A DNA stretch of 7,628 nucleotides from BRH-c25 sp964447145 (lineage in GTDB: Bacteria > Bacillota > Clostridia > Lutisporales > Lutisporaceae), in NCBI GenBank assembly GCA_964447145.1, contig CAYURW010000116.1, forward strand, positions 1 through 7,628, written 5' to 3'. The notes under the pieces were generated by a model. That model worked only from the letters and a program-made list of their open reading frames with translations. It had not been told where the DNA came from and did no database searches. This document shows, piece after piece, positions 1 to 6,144 of this stretch. Position 1 is the first letter of the stretch, and each line of letters starts with the position of its first letter. The position numbers were made by a program, and so were the translations under genes.

Positions 1-1359
1 ATATATGTCAACGGCGAAAAGGTGAATATTGCATCGCCGCGCGACGCATTCAGCCTGCACATAGGCATGATACACCAGCACTTTAAGCTTGTGGACGTGC
101 TTACGGCGGCGGAAAATATAGTGCTTGGCCTCAATGAGAATCCAATAGTCGATCTCAAAAACGTGCGTCTTGTGGTCAAGGAGATATGCGACCGTTACGG
201 CTTTGTTGTTGAGCCGGATAAAAAAGTCTATGACATGTCCGTTTCGGAAAAGCAAACGCTTGAAATAGTCAAGGTGCTTTACCGCGGTGCGGACGTTCTT
301 ATATTAGATGAGCCTACCGCGGTGCTTACGCCGCAGGAGACTGATAAGCTTTTTGCCGTCATGCGCAACATGAAGGCCGATGGCAAAGCGATAGTCATAA
401 TAACCCATAAGCTCCAGGAGGTCATGGCATTGTCTGACAGGGTAAGCGTAATGCGCCAGGGGAGACTTGTGGGGACCCTTAAGACCATTGACGCAAATGA
501 AAACATACTTGCTGAGATGATGGTAGGCAGAGAGGTTCTGTTTGATAAGCTCCATAAAAAAGAGACTGCAGGCAGAGAGGTATTGACTGCCGGCAGCATA
601 AGGGCAAGGGACAACAGGGGGCTTTTCGCATTAAACGGAATATCCCTCGGGCTGAGGTCCGGAGAGATCCTGGGTATAGCAGGGGTTGAGGGCAATGGAC
701 AGTCGGAACTGGTAGAGGTCCTTACAGGCCTTAGAGAAATGGAAAGCGGCTCTCTGAGAATAAACGGAGTTGAGGTTTCCAATAAAAGCCCAAGAGAAAT
801 AAGAATGCAAGGAATAGCTCATGTACCAGAAAACAGATTGACGATTGGCTTGTCAAGGGGAGCGGCTTTATGGGAAAATTTGATCATGGGGATACAAGGG
901 GAAGAACCCTATGCAGTAAAAGGAATACATCTGAATAAAAAGACAATAAAGGAAAGAACCGATAGGCTGATAAAGGAATTTGATATCAGGACCCCCTCGG
1001 GAGATTTACCTGCAGGGAACCTGTCCGGGGGTAATATGCAGAAAATGGTTATAGCCAGAGAATTTTCCTTTGACACCCCGATACTTATTATTGCCCAGCC
1101 TACCAGGGGAGTGGATATCGGGGCAATTGAATTTATCCACGGTCAAATAATAGAAAAAAGAAACAAAGGGGCGGCAATATTATTGGTTTCGGCTGAACTG
1201 GACGAAATATTCCGGTTGTCTGACAGGATAATGACCATATATGAGGGAAGGATAACGGGAGAGTTTTTGACGGATCAGACATCAAAAGGGGCAGTAGGCC
1301 TTTATATGACGGGGAAAAATGAACTCTTGGAGGGAGGGGGAGACATTGGTGAAAAATAA
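1..1359 (+). CDS. Nucleoside/simple-sugar ABC transporter ATP-binding protein, 5'-truncated
   Basis: This is the double-NBD ATPase of a BMP-type nucleoside importer (NupO/YufO class), acting on the cytoplasmic face with the two permeases encoded next. The frame is open from base 1, so the start and the first Walker A lie upstream; the GTG at 22 is internal. NBD1 shows the Q-loop region (IHQHFKLVDVLTAAENIVLG), a signature-like MSVSEKQ (about 235-255), Walker B LILDEPTA (about 298-320) and an H-loop His at 406. NBD2 is degenerate, as is usual in this family: its P-loop reads GVEGNGQSE with Gln for Lys, its signature is LSGGNMQK, and its Walker B reads LIIAQPTRGVD with Ala-Gln in place of Asp-Glu. 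The gene overlaps the following permease by a few codons. Arg and Gly codon choice changes abruptly near 455 (see findings). Family assignment is firm; guanosine or another purine nucleoside as substrate is inferred from the family. Confidence 0.93.
   Translation: MYVNGEKVNIASPRDAFSLHIGMIHQHFKLVDVLTAAENIVLGLNENPIVDLKNVRLVVKEICDRYGFVVEPDKKVYDMSVSEKQTLEIVKVLYRGADVLILDEPTAVLTPQETDKLFAVMRNMKADGKAIVIITHKLQEVMALSDRVSVMRQGRLVGTLKTIDANENILAEMMVGREVLFDKLHKKETAGREVLTAGSIRARDNRGLFALNGISLGLRSGEILGIAGVEGNGQSELVEVLTGLREMESGSLRINGVEVSNKSPREIRMQGIAHVPENRLTIGLSRGAALWENLIMGIQGEEPYAVKGIHLNKKTIKERTDRLIKEFDIRTPSGDLPAGNLSGGNMQKMVIAREFSFDTPILIIAQPTRGVDIGAIEFIHGQIIEKRNKGAAILLVSAELDEIFRLSDRIMTIYEGRITGEFLTDQTSKGAVGLYMTGKNELLEGGGDIGEK
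1329..1340 (+). promoter_or_regulatory. Ribosome binding site that decides the permease start
   Basis: GGAGGGAGGGGG lies inside the 3' end of the ATPase gene, about 8 nt before the GTG at 1349 (a TTG at 1346 is adjacent). Its position favours initiation at 1349 over the in-frame ATG at 1319. Confidence 0.6.
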
Positions 1360-2431
1360 GCTGTTTAATAAAAACACAGAATACATTACCTCTTTGGTCC
1401 TCTCCATAACGGCATCCCTAATTATCGGAGCTATGATAATGGCGGCAAATGGCAGGAACCCTCTAATTGGTTACAGTGCAGTCATCAAGGGGGCCTTCGG
1501 CTCAAAATACAATATTGCAACAACTTTTGCGAAAACCGTACCCCTGATGCTTACCGGCCTGGCTACAGCAATATCCTTCAACAGCGGCATTTTTAACATC
1601 GGCGGTGAGGGGCAGCTGTACCTGGGAGCCTTTGCAGCGGCCTATATCGGCATTACATTTTTGACCCTTCCAAAATTACTGGGAATTACTTTGGCTATTG
1701 CTGCGGGAGGGCTGGCAGGTGGGCTCTATGCATATTTTCCCGCCGTACTCAAAGTGAGATATAAGGTGGACGAGGTTATCACCACTATAATGCTAAATTC
1801 AGTGGCGGTTTTGTTTACCAGTTATTTGGTCAATTACCCCTTTGCAACTGCCAGAGGCAAAATAAGCGGGACTGAAATAATATCGGAGCAGTACCATTTT
1901 GCAAGGCTTGTGAGGCTGTCAACTTTGAATTCCGGCATTTTTCTCACGGGCATTATAGCAATCATTATTTATTATTTAATGGTAAAGACCTCCGCCGGCT
2001 ACAATTTCAGAATGGTGGGGCAAAACAGCCTTTTTGCCAGATATGGCGGAATAGATGATAAAAAGCAGATGGTTATTGCAATGATCATTTCCGGCGCCCT
2101 GTGCGGAATAGCAGGGGTCTTTGAGGTATTGGGGGTCCATTACAGATTTTTGCAGCATATATCTCCGGGGTTTGCCTGGGATGGTATGCTTGTCGCCTTG
2201 ATAGTCAAGAACAATCCTATAGGAATAGTAATAATGTCAGTATTTTTTGGGGCCTTAAAGACCGGCTCCGTTTCCATGGAAAATGCTGTTTCGATTCCTT
2301 CTGAACTGGTCCTTGTGATTCAATCTATAATAATACTGTTTATTGCAGGGGAAGCAGGGTTCAAGGATAAACTGAAGGACTGGAACATGAAAAGGATGGC
2401 AAAGAGAAGGGCAGGTGTAAAAAATGCTTAA
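1349..2431 (+). CDS. Nucleoside/sugar ABC transporter permease (NupP/YufP-like)
   Basis: This is an integral membrane permease of the BPD_transp_2 family, the first of two that form the translocation pore of the importer. It has about 360 residues, with many hydrophobic segments beginning at SLVLSITASLIIGAMIM. The family-typical segment FNSGIFNIGGEGQLYLGAFA sits after the second hydrophobic stretch, and a basic C-terminal tail ends the protein. I chose the GTG at 1349 because a strong purine-rich SD (GGAGGGAGGGGG, about 1329-1340) lies about 8 nt upstream. An in-frame ATG at 1319 would put that SD inside the coding region. From 1349 the gene overlaps the ATPase stop by 11 nt, implying translational coupling. 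The length fits the family. Confidence 0.92.
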   Translation: MKNKLFNKNTEYITSLVLSITASLIIGAMIMAANGRNPLIGYSAVIKGAFGSKYNIATTFAKTVPLMLTGLATAISFNSGIFNIGGEGQLYLGAFAAAYIGITFLTLPKLLGITLAIAAGGLAGGLYAYFPAVLKVRYKVDEVITTIMLNSVAVLFTSYLVNYPFATARGKISGTEIISEQYHFARLVRLSTLNSGIFLTGIIAIIIYYLMVKTSAGYNFRMVGQNSLFARYGGIDDKKQMVIAMIISGALCGIAGVFEVLGVHYRFLQHISPGFAWDGMLVALIVKNNPIGIVIMSVFFGALKTGSVSMENAVSIPSELVLVIQSIIILFIAGEAGFKDKLKDWNMKRMAKRRAGVKNA

Positions 2432-3347
2432 AGAACTGCTTGACCTGACCTTAATCCAGCATACGATCAGGACAGCCACGCCTCTTATACTTGCGGCTCT
2501 TGGAGGGCTTTTGACCGAGCATGCCGGAATACTAAATATAGGAATGGAAGGTATAATCCTTTTGGGATCTTTCTTCGGAGTGCTGGGAAGCTTCTATTCC
2601 GGCACCTTCATGGGAGGAGTGCTTCTTGCGGGGCTGATAGGATTATTGACGGGACTTTTATTTGCATATTTCGTAATAGACCTGAAATCTGACGAATTTA
2701 TCGTAGGTATTGCAATAAATATGCTATCCGGGGGATTGACAGTGTTTTTGCTGAGAAGCATATTCGGAGTCAAGGGGGCATTTTCATCACCCAAAATAAT
2801 ACCCCTTCCAAGGGTCAATATACCCGGAATCTCCGGCATTCCATTTTTGGATACACTGTTTAATAATCACTCGGTGTTTGTGTATATATCCTGGGTACTG
2901 GTAATCCTGGTATATATATATTTGTACAAAACTCCCTACGGAATATGGCAAAGGGCCTCGGGGGAGCATCCTGAAGCATTGGAGACGGCGGGGGTCAGCC
3001 CAAAGAAAATGAAATATCTGGCATCTGTGTTATGCGGTCTCCTTTGCGGCTTTGCAGGGGCTCATCTATCCCTTGGATATCTGACGCTTTTTACGGAAAA
3101 CATGAGCGCCAACAGGGGTTTTATAGCATTGGCCGCCATAATATTCGGAAGGGGCAACCCCGTGAGGACCTTTGCCGCCGCATTGATGTTCGGGTTTTTT
3201 GACGCTTTGGGGATAAGACTTCAGGTGATGGGAATACCTTCGCAATTTACTCAGATGATTCCATATTTGGCTACTGTAGCGGCCCTGTTCATAGTCATGA
3301 GACGGCAATTGGCAAAAAGAACAAAGGCAGCTACGCCGCATTTGTAG
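2424..3347 (+). CDS. Nucleoside/sugar ABC transporter permease (NupQ/YufQ-like)
   Basis: This is the second BPD_transp_2 permease of the importer, 307 aa and inserted in the cytoplasmic membrane. Near the N-terminus it carries the segment EHAGILNIGMEGIILLGSFFG, the counterpart of NIGGEGQ in the first permease. Conserved-looking HPEALETAGVSPKKMKYLAS lies at about residues 183-202, the cytoplasmic loop thought to contact the ATPase in such systems. NRGFIALAAIIFGRGNP, another family-typical stretch, follows. The ATG lies within the last codons of the first permease (8-nt overlap, AAAATGCTTAA). Only a weak GAAGGGCAGG precedes it, so it is probably translated by coupling. No clear rho-independent terminator follows; a repeat array begins about 20 nt downstream. 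Confidence 0.93.
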   Translation: MLKELLDLTLIQHTIRTATPLILAALGGLLTEHAGILNIGMEGIILLGSFFGVLGSFYSGTFMGGVLLAGLIGLLTGLLFAYFVIDLKSDEFIVGIAINMLSGGLTVFLLRSIFGVKGAFSSPKIIPLPRVNIPGISGIPFLDTLFNNHSVFVYISWVLVILVYIYLYKTPYGIWQRASGEHPEALETAGVSPKKMKYLASVLCGLLCGFAGAHLSLGYLTLFTENMSANRGFIALAAIIFGRGNPVRTFAAALMFGFFDALGIRLQVMGIPSQFTQMIPYLATVAALFIVMRRQLAKRTKAATPHL

Positions 3348-3367
3348 CCCATGTGCCTTTTGTGAAG

Positions 3368-3538
3368 GGAGTCCCGATAAGCAGAAGCTGCGACAAATAG
3401 GAATCCGAGTGAATAAAGGCCTGACATAATTCCGATGATCAGGAGTACCGATAAGCAGAAGCGGCGACAAATGGAAATCCGAGTGAATAAAGGTCGGATA
3501 ATTACGATAATCAGGAGTACCGATAACAAATGAGGAAG
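3368..3538 (+). repeat. Intergenic tandem array of 72-74 bp direct repeats
   Basis: Units begin with GGAGTNCCGATAA at 3368, 3442 and 3514 (periods 74 and 72). Over their first 52 nt, units 1 and 2 differ at 4 positions; their AT-rich tails (…AATTNCGATNATCA) are also related. The third unit is truncated: after GGAGTACCGATAA it lacks about 13 nt (GCAGAAGCGGCGA) and resumes at CAAATG. The truncated unit leads directly into the SD of the flavoprotein gene (GAGGAAGGA, 3532-3540). Reverse-strand frames through the array are open and give repeating peptides, but there is no other sign of coding there. The array fills nearly all of the 201-bp gap between the importer and the flavoprotein gene. Confidence 0.85.
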
Positions 3539-3548
3539 GATACTTGCG

Positions 3549-4832
3549 ATGGATAGGAAGAATTATGACATTCTCATAATTGGCGGGGGTATAGCAGGCA
3601 TTTATTGCGCCCGATATCTGGCCAAAGCCGGCAAATCCGTTGCCATAGTTGAAAAAGGGAAACCTGGGGGAATGGCCTTAAGGTGGGGAGCCTTGCCGGT
3701 CAAAAGGATGCTGGATTTTATTAAGAAAAATAATGGCGAAAACTCGATTGAAAACTGGGATAGAGAAATAGAAAATTTAGAAAAAAGAATATCAGACAAA
3801 ATAAGATTGGAAAACATTGATATTTACTACGGAGAGGGTGAATTTATAGACTCCGGATCCTTTGATATGGGGAATTGCATATTGGAAGGAGACTACATAG
3901 TAATTGCTTCGGGTACCGAGGCAACAGGCACAGAGGAGGTACCCGTCGACGGGAAAAGGATAATCACCCACAAAGAAGCAATAAGCTTCGGGCCCATACC
4001 AAAAGAAATCATAATATTGGGAGGCAATGTAGAGGGGGCAGAATTTGCGGCAATATACGGGGAGCTGGGGGTCAACACAACCATAATAGAAAAGGAAAAC
4101 CAGCTGCTTCCGGGGAATGATGCCGACTTGGTCTATCCCGTTGAGGAACATTTTACCCAAAAAGGTATCAAAATAATAAAAGGTGTCGGTGTCAATAAGG
4201 CCTCAATAAAAGGCGAAAAAGTGGAGATCCTTCTGGAAAACGGTGAGATTATCAAAGGGGATAAGACATTGACCACATTGACGAGGAGACCGGGCTTCCC
4301 TAAAGGCATTGAAAAGTTAAAAATAAGAATTGACTATAATAGGATCCTTGTGGACGATAACCTAAAAACCGGGGAAGACCGTATATTTGCCATCGGGGAT
4401 ATAAACGGTGTGTCAGGGATGGCCCACTCAGCCATAAGCCAGGGGATAGGGGCGGCAGAGCACATATTGTATGGGACCCCGATCAATAGAGACTACACTT
4501 CACTGCCAAGAGCCATATTTACCCTGCCGGAAATTGCGGGGGCGGGGAAACAGGAATGGGAGCTAAAAGGACAGCCATATAAAGCTTACAGATATCAATT
4601 CAAGGATACCTGGAGGGGCTGGTCAAAGGGTATAGAAGAAGGGTTTGTAAAGGTATTGGCGGATGAAAAGGGGGCAATACGGGGGATATGGATGGTGGGG
4701 GAAGAGGTATCCGAATACTTAGGTTTGCTGGATATGTTTATTAAAAAGGGACTTACAGTCGATGATATAAAATCGAATCTTTTTATCCACCCCAGCCTTA
4801 CGGAAGCATTACTGGAGGCGGTGCTTGAATAA
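3549..4832 (+). CDS. FAD/NAD(P)-dependent oxidoreductase, dihydrolipoamide dehydrogenase-like, lacking the redox disulfide
   Basis: This is a cytosolic flavoprotein of the pyridine nucleotide-disulfide oxidoreductase family, 427 aa (classical members run about 450-470). The N-terminal FAD dinucleotide fold has IIGGGIAG (Gly12, 14, 17) and ends in Glu35. The active-site stretch, normally GGTCLNxGCxPTK, reads GGMALRWGALPVK, so both cysteines are Ala (43 and 48). The second nucleotide-binding fold reads ILGGNVEGAEFA (158-163), with Asn160 at the usual middle Gly. The second FAD motif is IFAIGDINGVSGMAHSA. In the C-terminal interface domain, IHPSLTE keeps the His414/Glu419 pair. A good SD (GAGGAAGGA) lies 8 nt before the ATG. 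It cannot run classical dithiol-disulfide chemistry. Transhydrogenase- or NAD(P)H oxidase/diaphorase-like activity is my inference; the WGA context resembles the partly Cys-depleted site of soluble transhydrogenase (SthA). The substrate is unknown. Confidence 0.9.
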   Translation: MDRKNYDILIIGGGIAGIYCARYLAKAGKSVAIVEKGKPGGMALRWGALPVKRMLDFIKKNNGENSIENWDREIENLEKRISDKIRLENIDIYYGEGEFIDSGSFDMGNCILEGDYIVIASGTEATGTEEVPVDGKRIITHKEAISFGPIPKEIIILGGNVEGAEFAAIYGELGVNTTIIEKENQLLPGNDADLVYPVEEHFTQKGIKIIKGVGVNKASIKGEKVEILLENGEIIKGDKTLTTLTRRPGFPKGIEKLKIRIDYNRILVDDNLKTGEDRIFAIGDINGVSGMAHSAISQGIGAAEHILYGTPINRDYTSLPRAIFTLPEIAGAGKQEWELKGQPYKAYRYQFKDTWRGWSKGIEEGFVKVLADEKGAIRGIWMVGEEVSEYLGLLDMFIKKGLTVDDIKSNLFIHPSLTEALLEAVLE

Positions 4833-4866
4833 GGTTCAACGGTTATATTGGTTATGCCTGCCTTAA

Positions 4867-4961
4867 CAATCCTCCATCTGTCGAAGGTTATAGAGGGCGC
4901 AGAGAAAGGAGCTATGGCTATGAAGCTTGACTGACAATCTTCCAGCTGTCGAAGGTTATAG
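4867..4961 (+). repeat. Pair of 27-nt direct repeats
   Basis: Copies at 4867-4893 and 4935-4961 match at 25 of 27 positions, with a shared core CTGTCGAAGGTTATAG. Spacing between starts is 68 bp; the 41 nt between copies are not repeated. The pair lies just after the flavoprotein gene. It does not resemble a terminator hairpin. Confidence 0.8.
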
Positions 4962-5021
4962 ATTGATATATAGAATATGCCAGTATACAAATGATAAAAA
5001 CAACGTACAATCTTTGGTGTA

Positions 5022-5038
5022 TTCTATGAATCATAGAA
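5022..5038. promoter_or_regulatory. Perfect 8-1-8 palindrome, operator-like
   Basis: TTCTATGAATCATAGAA is a perfect inverted repeat of 8 bp around one central base, in noncoding AT-rich DNA about 240 bp before the CPBP gene start. The size and symmetry suit a dimeric repressor site, but no promoter elements could be placed with confidence and no cognate regulator is in the window. Confidence 0.35.
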
Positions 5039-5138
5039 AATGTTTGCACTATTTGATTTGATGTAGAAGTTTTGTGAGTAACATTAAGATCCGCTTCGTA
5101 TAAAGCAATGATGGGAAAAAGCAAAAGCGGCTCATCAT

Positions 5139-5246
5139 ATTCTGCCTAAAGCCGGAAGGCCGTGTATTCTGCTACAAGCTAGAGTGCTGTGTATTCTGCT
5201 TGAAGTTGAAAGGCTGTGTGTTCTGCTATAAGATTAGCAGGGTATG
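5139..5246 (+). repeat. Four-unit 27-bp tandem repeat, open in the frame of the CPBP gene
   Basis: ATTCTGC (GTTCTGC in the last unit) recurs at 5139, 5166, 5193 and 5220, exactly 27 bp apart. Units 2-4 share RTTCTGCTNNAAG, and units 1-3 end in GCYGTGT. Because 27 is nine codons, the frame stays open from a stop at 5101-5103 through into the CPBP gene and would encode a Cys-rich nonapeptide repeat (VFCYKLECC, VFCLKLKGC, VFCYKISRV). An SD-backed start just downstream at 5278 argues that the array is 5' untranslated. Confidence 0.85.
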
Positions 5247-5262
5247 TGCCTTCCCCGGAGTT

Positions 5263-5269
5263 AAGGAGG
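5263..5269 (+). promoter_or_regulatory. Ribosome binding site selecting TTG 5278
   Basis: AAGGAGG lies 8 nt before the TTG at 5278. The alternative upstream TTG at 5200 sits inside the 27-bp repeat array and has no SD-like sequence before it, so 5278 is the better start. Confidence 0.7.
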
Positions 5270-5277
5270 CGGACAGA

Positions 5278-5925
5278 TTGAAAGGTATTTTGAAGATAGC
5301 ATTTCTCATGGCATTGATTATCGGGATCACATTTTCCCTTGTTTTATTATTAAAATTGTTTGGAATAAATGGGGGATGGGCCACCAGAATAATTCCCTTC
5401 GGAGCAATCATTTCATTGACCCTTATTTTTTCCTTCAAAATTGACAAAATAGGAACTAAAGATTTGGGGTCGGAACTGCCAAAAGGGAATATGGCGGTGG
5501 TTGCACTGATATATATTTCCGTTATGAAAGACATTGCGGAAGTGTCGGAACTGCCAAAAGGGAATATGGCGGTGGTTGCGGCGCTATTATGCCTCTCGGC
5601 TGCTCCGGCTATTATCGGGCTTATATTCTATGGAAGAATTGAATTTAAGGAGGTAATTGACGGGGAGATTGGGGTATATGCCCTCTATTATATATTAGTA
5701 GCCTTCTCGGAAGAGCTTCTGTTCAGGGGATATATAAGAAAGACAATGGAAGGAAGCAATGACAAATTAATTTATGCAGTATCCGCACTGGCTTTTGCCG
5801 GTTTTCACTTCATAAGTCCGGAATTTAACCTAATAACATTTGCACTGCTATATATTTTTGGTGTAATATTTATGTATATGTATATGTATATGTATATGAG
5901 AATCAAGGATCTTCCTGCTTTTTAA
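5278..5925 (+). CDS. CPBP family (Abi/CAAX) intramembrane protease-like protein, prematurely terminated
   Basis: This is a polytopic membrane protein of the CPBP/Abi family of glutamic intramembrane proteases, which include prenyl-protein (CAAX) proteases and bacteriocin-immunity proteins. The TTG start at 5278 is backed by AAGGAGG. Hydrophobic segments cover about residues 6-28 and 39-53, with more further on. The family motif EExxxR is present as SEELLFRGY (Glu145, Glu146, Arg150), and FxxxH as FAGFH (Phe173, His177). Residues 65-76 (SELPKGNMAVVA) are repeated at 90-101 by a 75-bp in-frame insertion. After a Met-Tyr tract (MYMYMYMYM) the frame meets TAA at 5923, giving 215 aa. The rest of the domain, including the HxxxN motif, continues in the same frame from 5941. 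The product as read is therefore probably inactive unless the stop is bypassed. Removing both insertions would leave about 243 aa, a normal family length. Confidence 0.8.
   Translation: MKGILKIAFLMALIIGITFSLVLLLKLFGINGGWATRIIPFGAIISLTLIFSFKIDKIGTKDLGSELPKGNMAVVALIYISVMKDIAEVSELPKGNMAVVAALLCLSAAPAIIGLIFYGRIEFKEVIDGEIGVYALYYILVAFSEELLFRGYIRKTMEGSNDKLIYAVSALAFAGFHFISPEFNLITFALLYIFGVIFMYMYMYMYMRIKDLPAF
5469..5579 (+). repeat. 36-bp perfect direct repeat flanking a 39-bp unique segment inside the CPBP gene
   Basis: Bases 5469-5504 and 5544-5579 are identical (36/36), with starts 75 bp apart, so the insertion keeps frame. Each copy encodes most of SELPKGNMAVVA. The 39 nt between them encode LIYISVMKDIAEV, faintly like the stretch after the second copy (ALLCLSAAPAII), which might point to a paralogous source. 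Confidence 0.9.
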
Positions 5926-5964
5926 TGAGGTTGTTAATCCTATATGTATATGTATATGAGAATC
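5881..5964 (+). repeat. 24-bp perfect direct repeat flanking a stop-bearing 36-bp segment
   Basis: Bases 5881-5904 and 5941-5964 are identical (24/24), exactly 60 bp apart, and cover the TATATG tract plus AGAATC. The 36 nt between them carry in-frame stops at 5923, 5926 and 5935. The tract ahead of the first copy is itself expanded (ATGTAT four times from 5872). Confidence 0.9.
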
Positions 5965-6144
5965 GGGAATATCTGGCCCCTTATTCTGTTTCATTTGGGA
6001 TGGAATCTTATTGGGAAATATATTGCTTTTTATCAGAACGTAATAATATGCCTGGCCGGGCTGTTGATCACTATTGTTGTATTGACTGCGGTCACCGGAA
6101 GGAATGACTGGGCGGCAAGGGGAGATCAGAAGGAGGTAAAATGA
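5944..6144 (+). pseudogene. C-terminal remnant of the CPBP protease-like gene
   Basis: In the same frame as the truncated gene upstream, this stretch supplies the missing C-terminus: MYMYMRIGNIWPLILFHLGWNLIG, where HLGWN fits the HxxxN motif that follows FxxxH in CPBP proteins. A last hydrophobic helix (VIICLAGLLITIVVLTAV) and a short polar tail follow. It could be translated separately from an ATG at 5944 or 5950, but no SD-like sequence precedes them, and a fragment lacking EExxxR would not be an enzyme. Its TGA overlaps the ATG of the next small gene (ATGA), suggesting the operon once depended on translation through this region. The 60-bp insertion, not a frameshift, separates it from the N-terminal part. 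Confidence 0.75.

Larger units (their letters stand above)
4833..5277. other. 445-bp intergenic region, repeat-rich, no independent gene recognised
   Basis: Short + frames here (starts near 4915, 4991, 5108) have at most 13 codons and nothing recognisable, and the longer reverse-strand frames run through repeats. The region holds a pair of 27-nt direct repeats, a 17-bp palindrome and a 27-bp tandem array, listed separately. I see no convincing -35/-10 pair or rho-independent terminator. Confidence 0.6.

Noticed and set aside
524..587. Repeated GGCAGAGAGGT in the ATPase gene as another local duplication
   Set aside because: Only 11 bp, and both copies encode GREVL in positions that fit the normal inter-NBD linker of this family.
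3066..3529. Reverse-strand open frames with repeating peptides (PLFTRIPICR…FCLS)
   Set aside because: They are antisense to the permease and the repeat array, and the repeated peptide simply reflects the 72-74 bp DNA repeat. No start signals or family match.
4907..4934. AGGAG followed by a tiny ORF (MAMKLD) between the 27-nt repeats
   Set aside because: Six codons with no following attenuator-like structure; probably chance.
4595..5124. Reverse-strand open frames over the 27-nt repeats
   Set aside because: They run antisense to the flavoprotein 3' end and through noncoding repeats; low-complexity translations with no recognisable domain.
5200..5277. TTG at 5200 as the start of the CPBP protein
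   Set aside because: It lies inside the tandem repeat with no SD, whereas TTG 5278 has AAGGAGG 8 nt upstream and begins right at the first hydrophobic segment.
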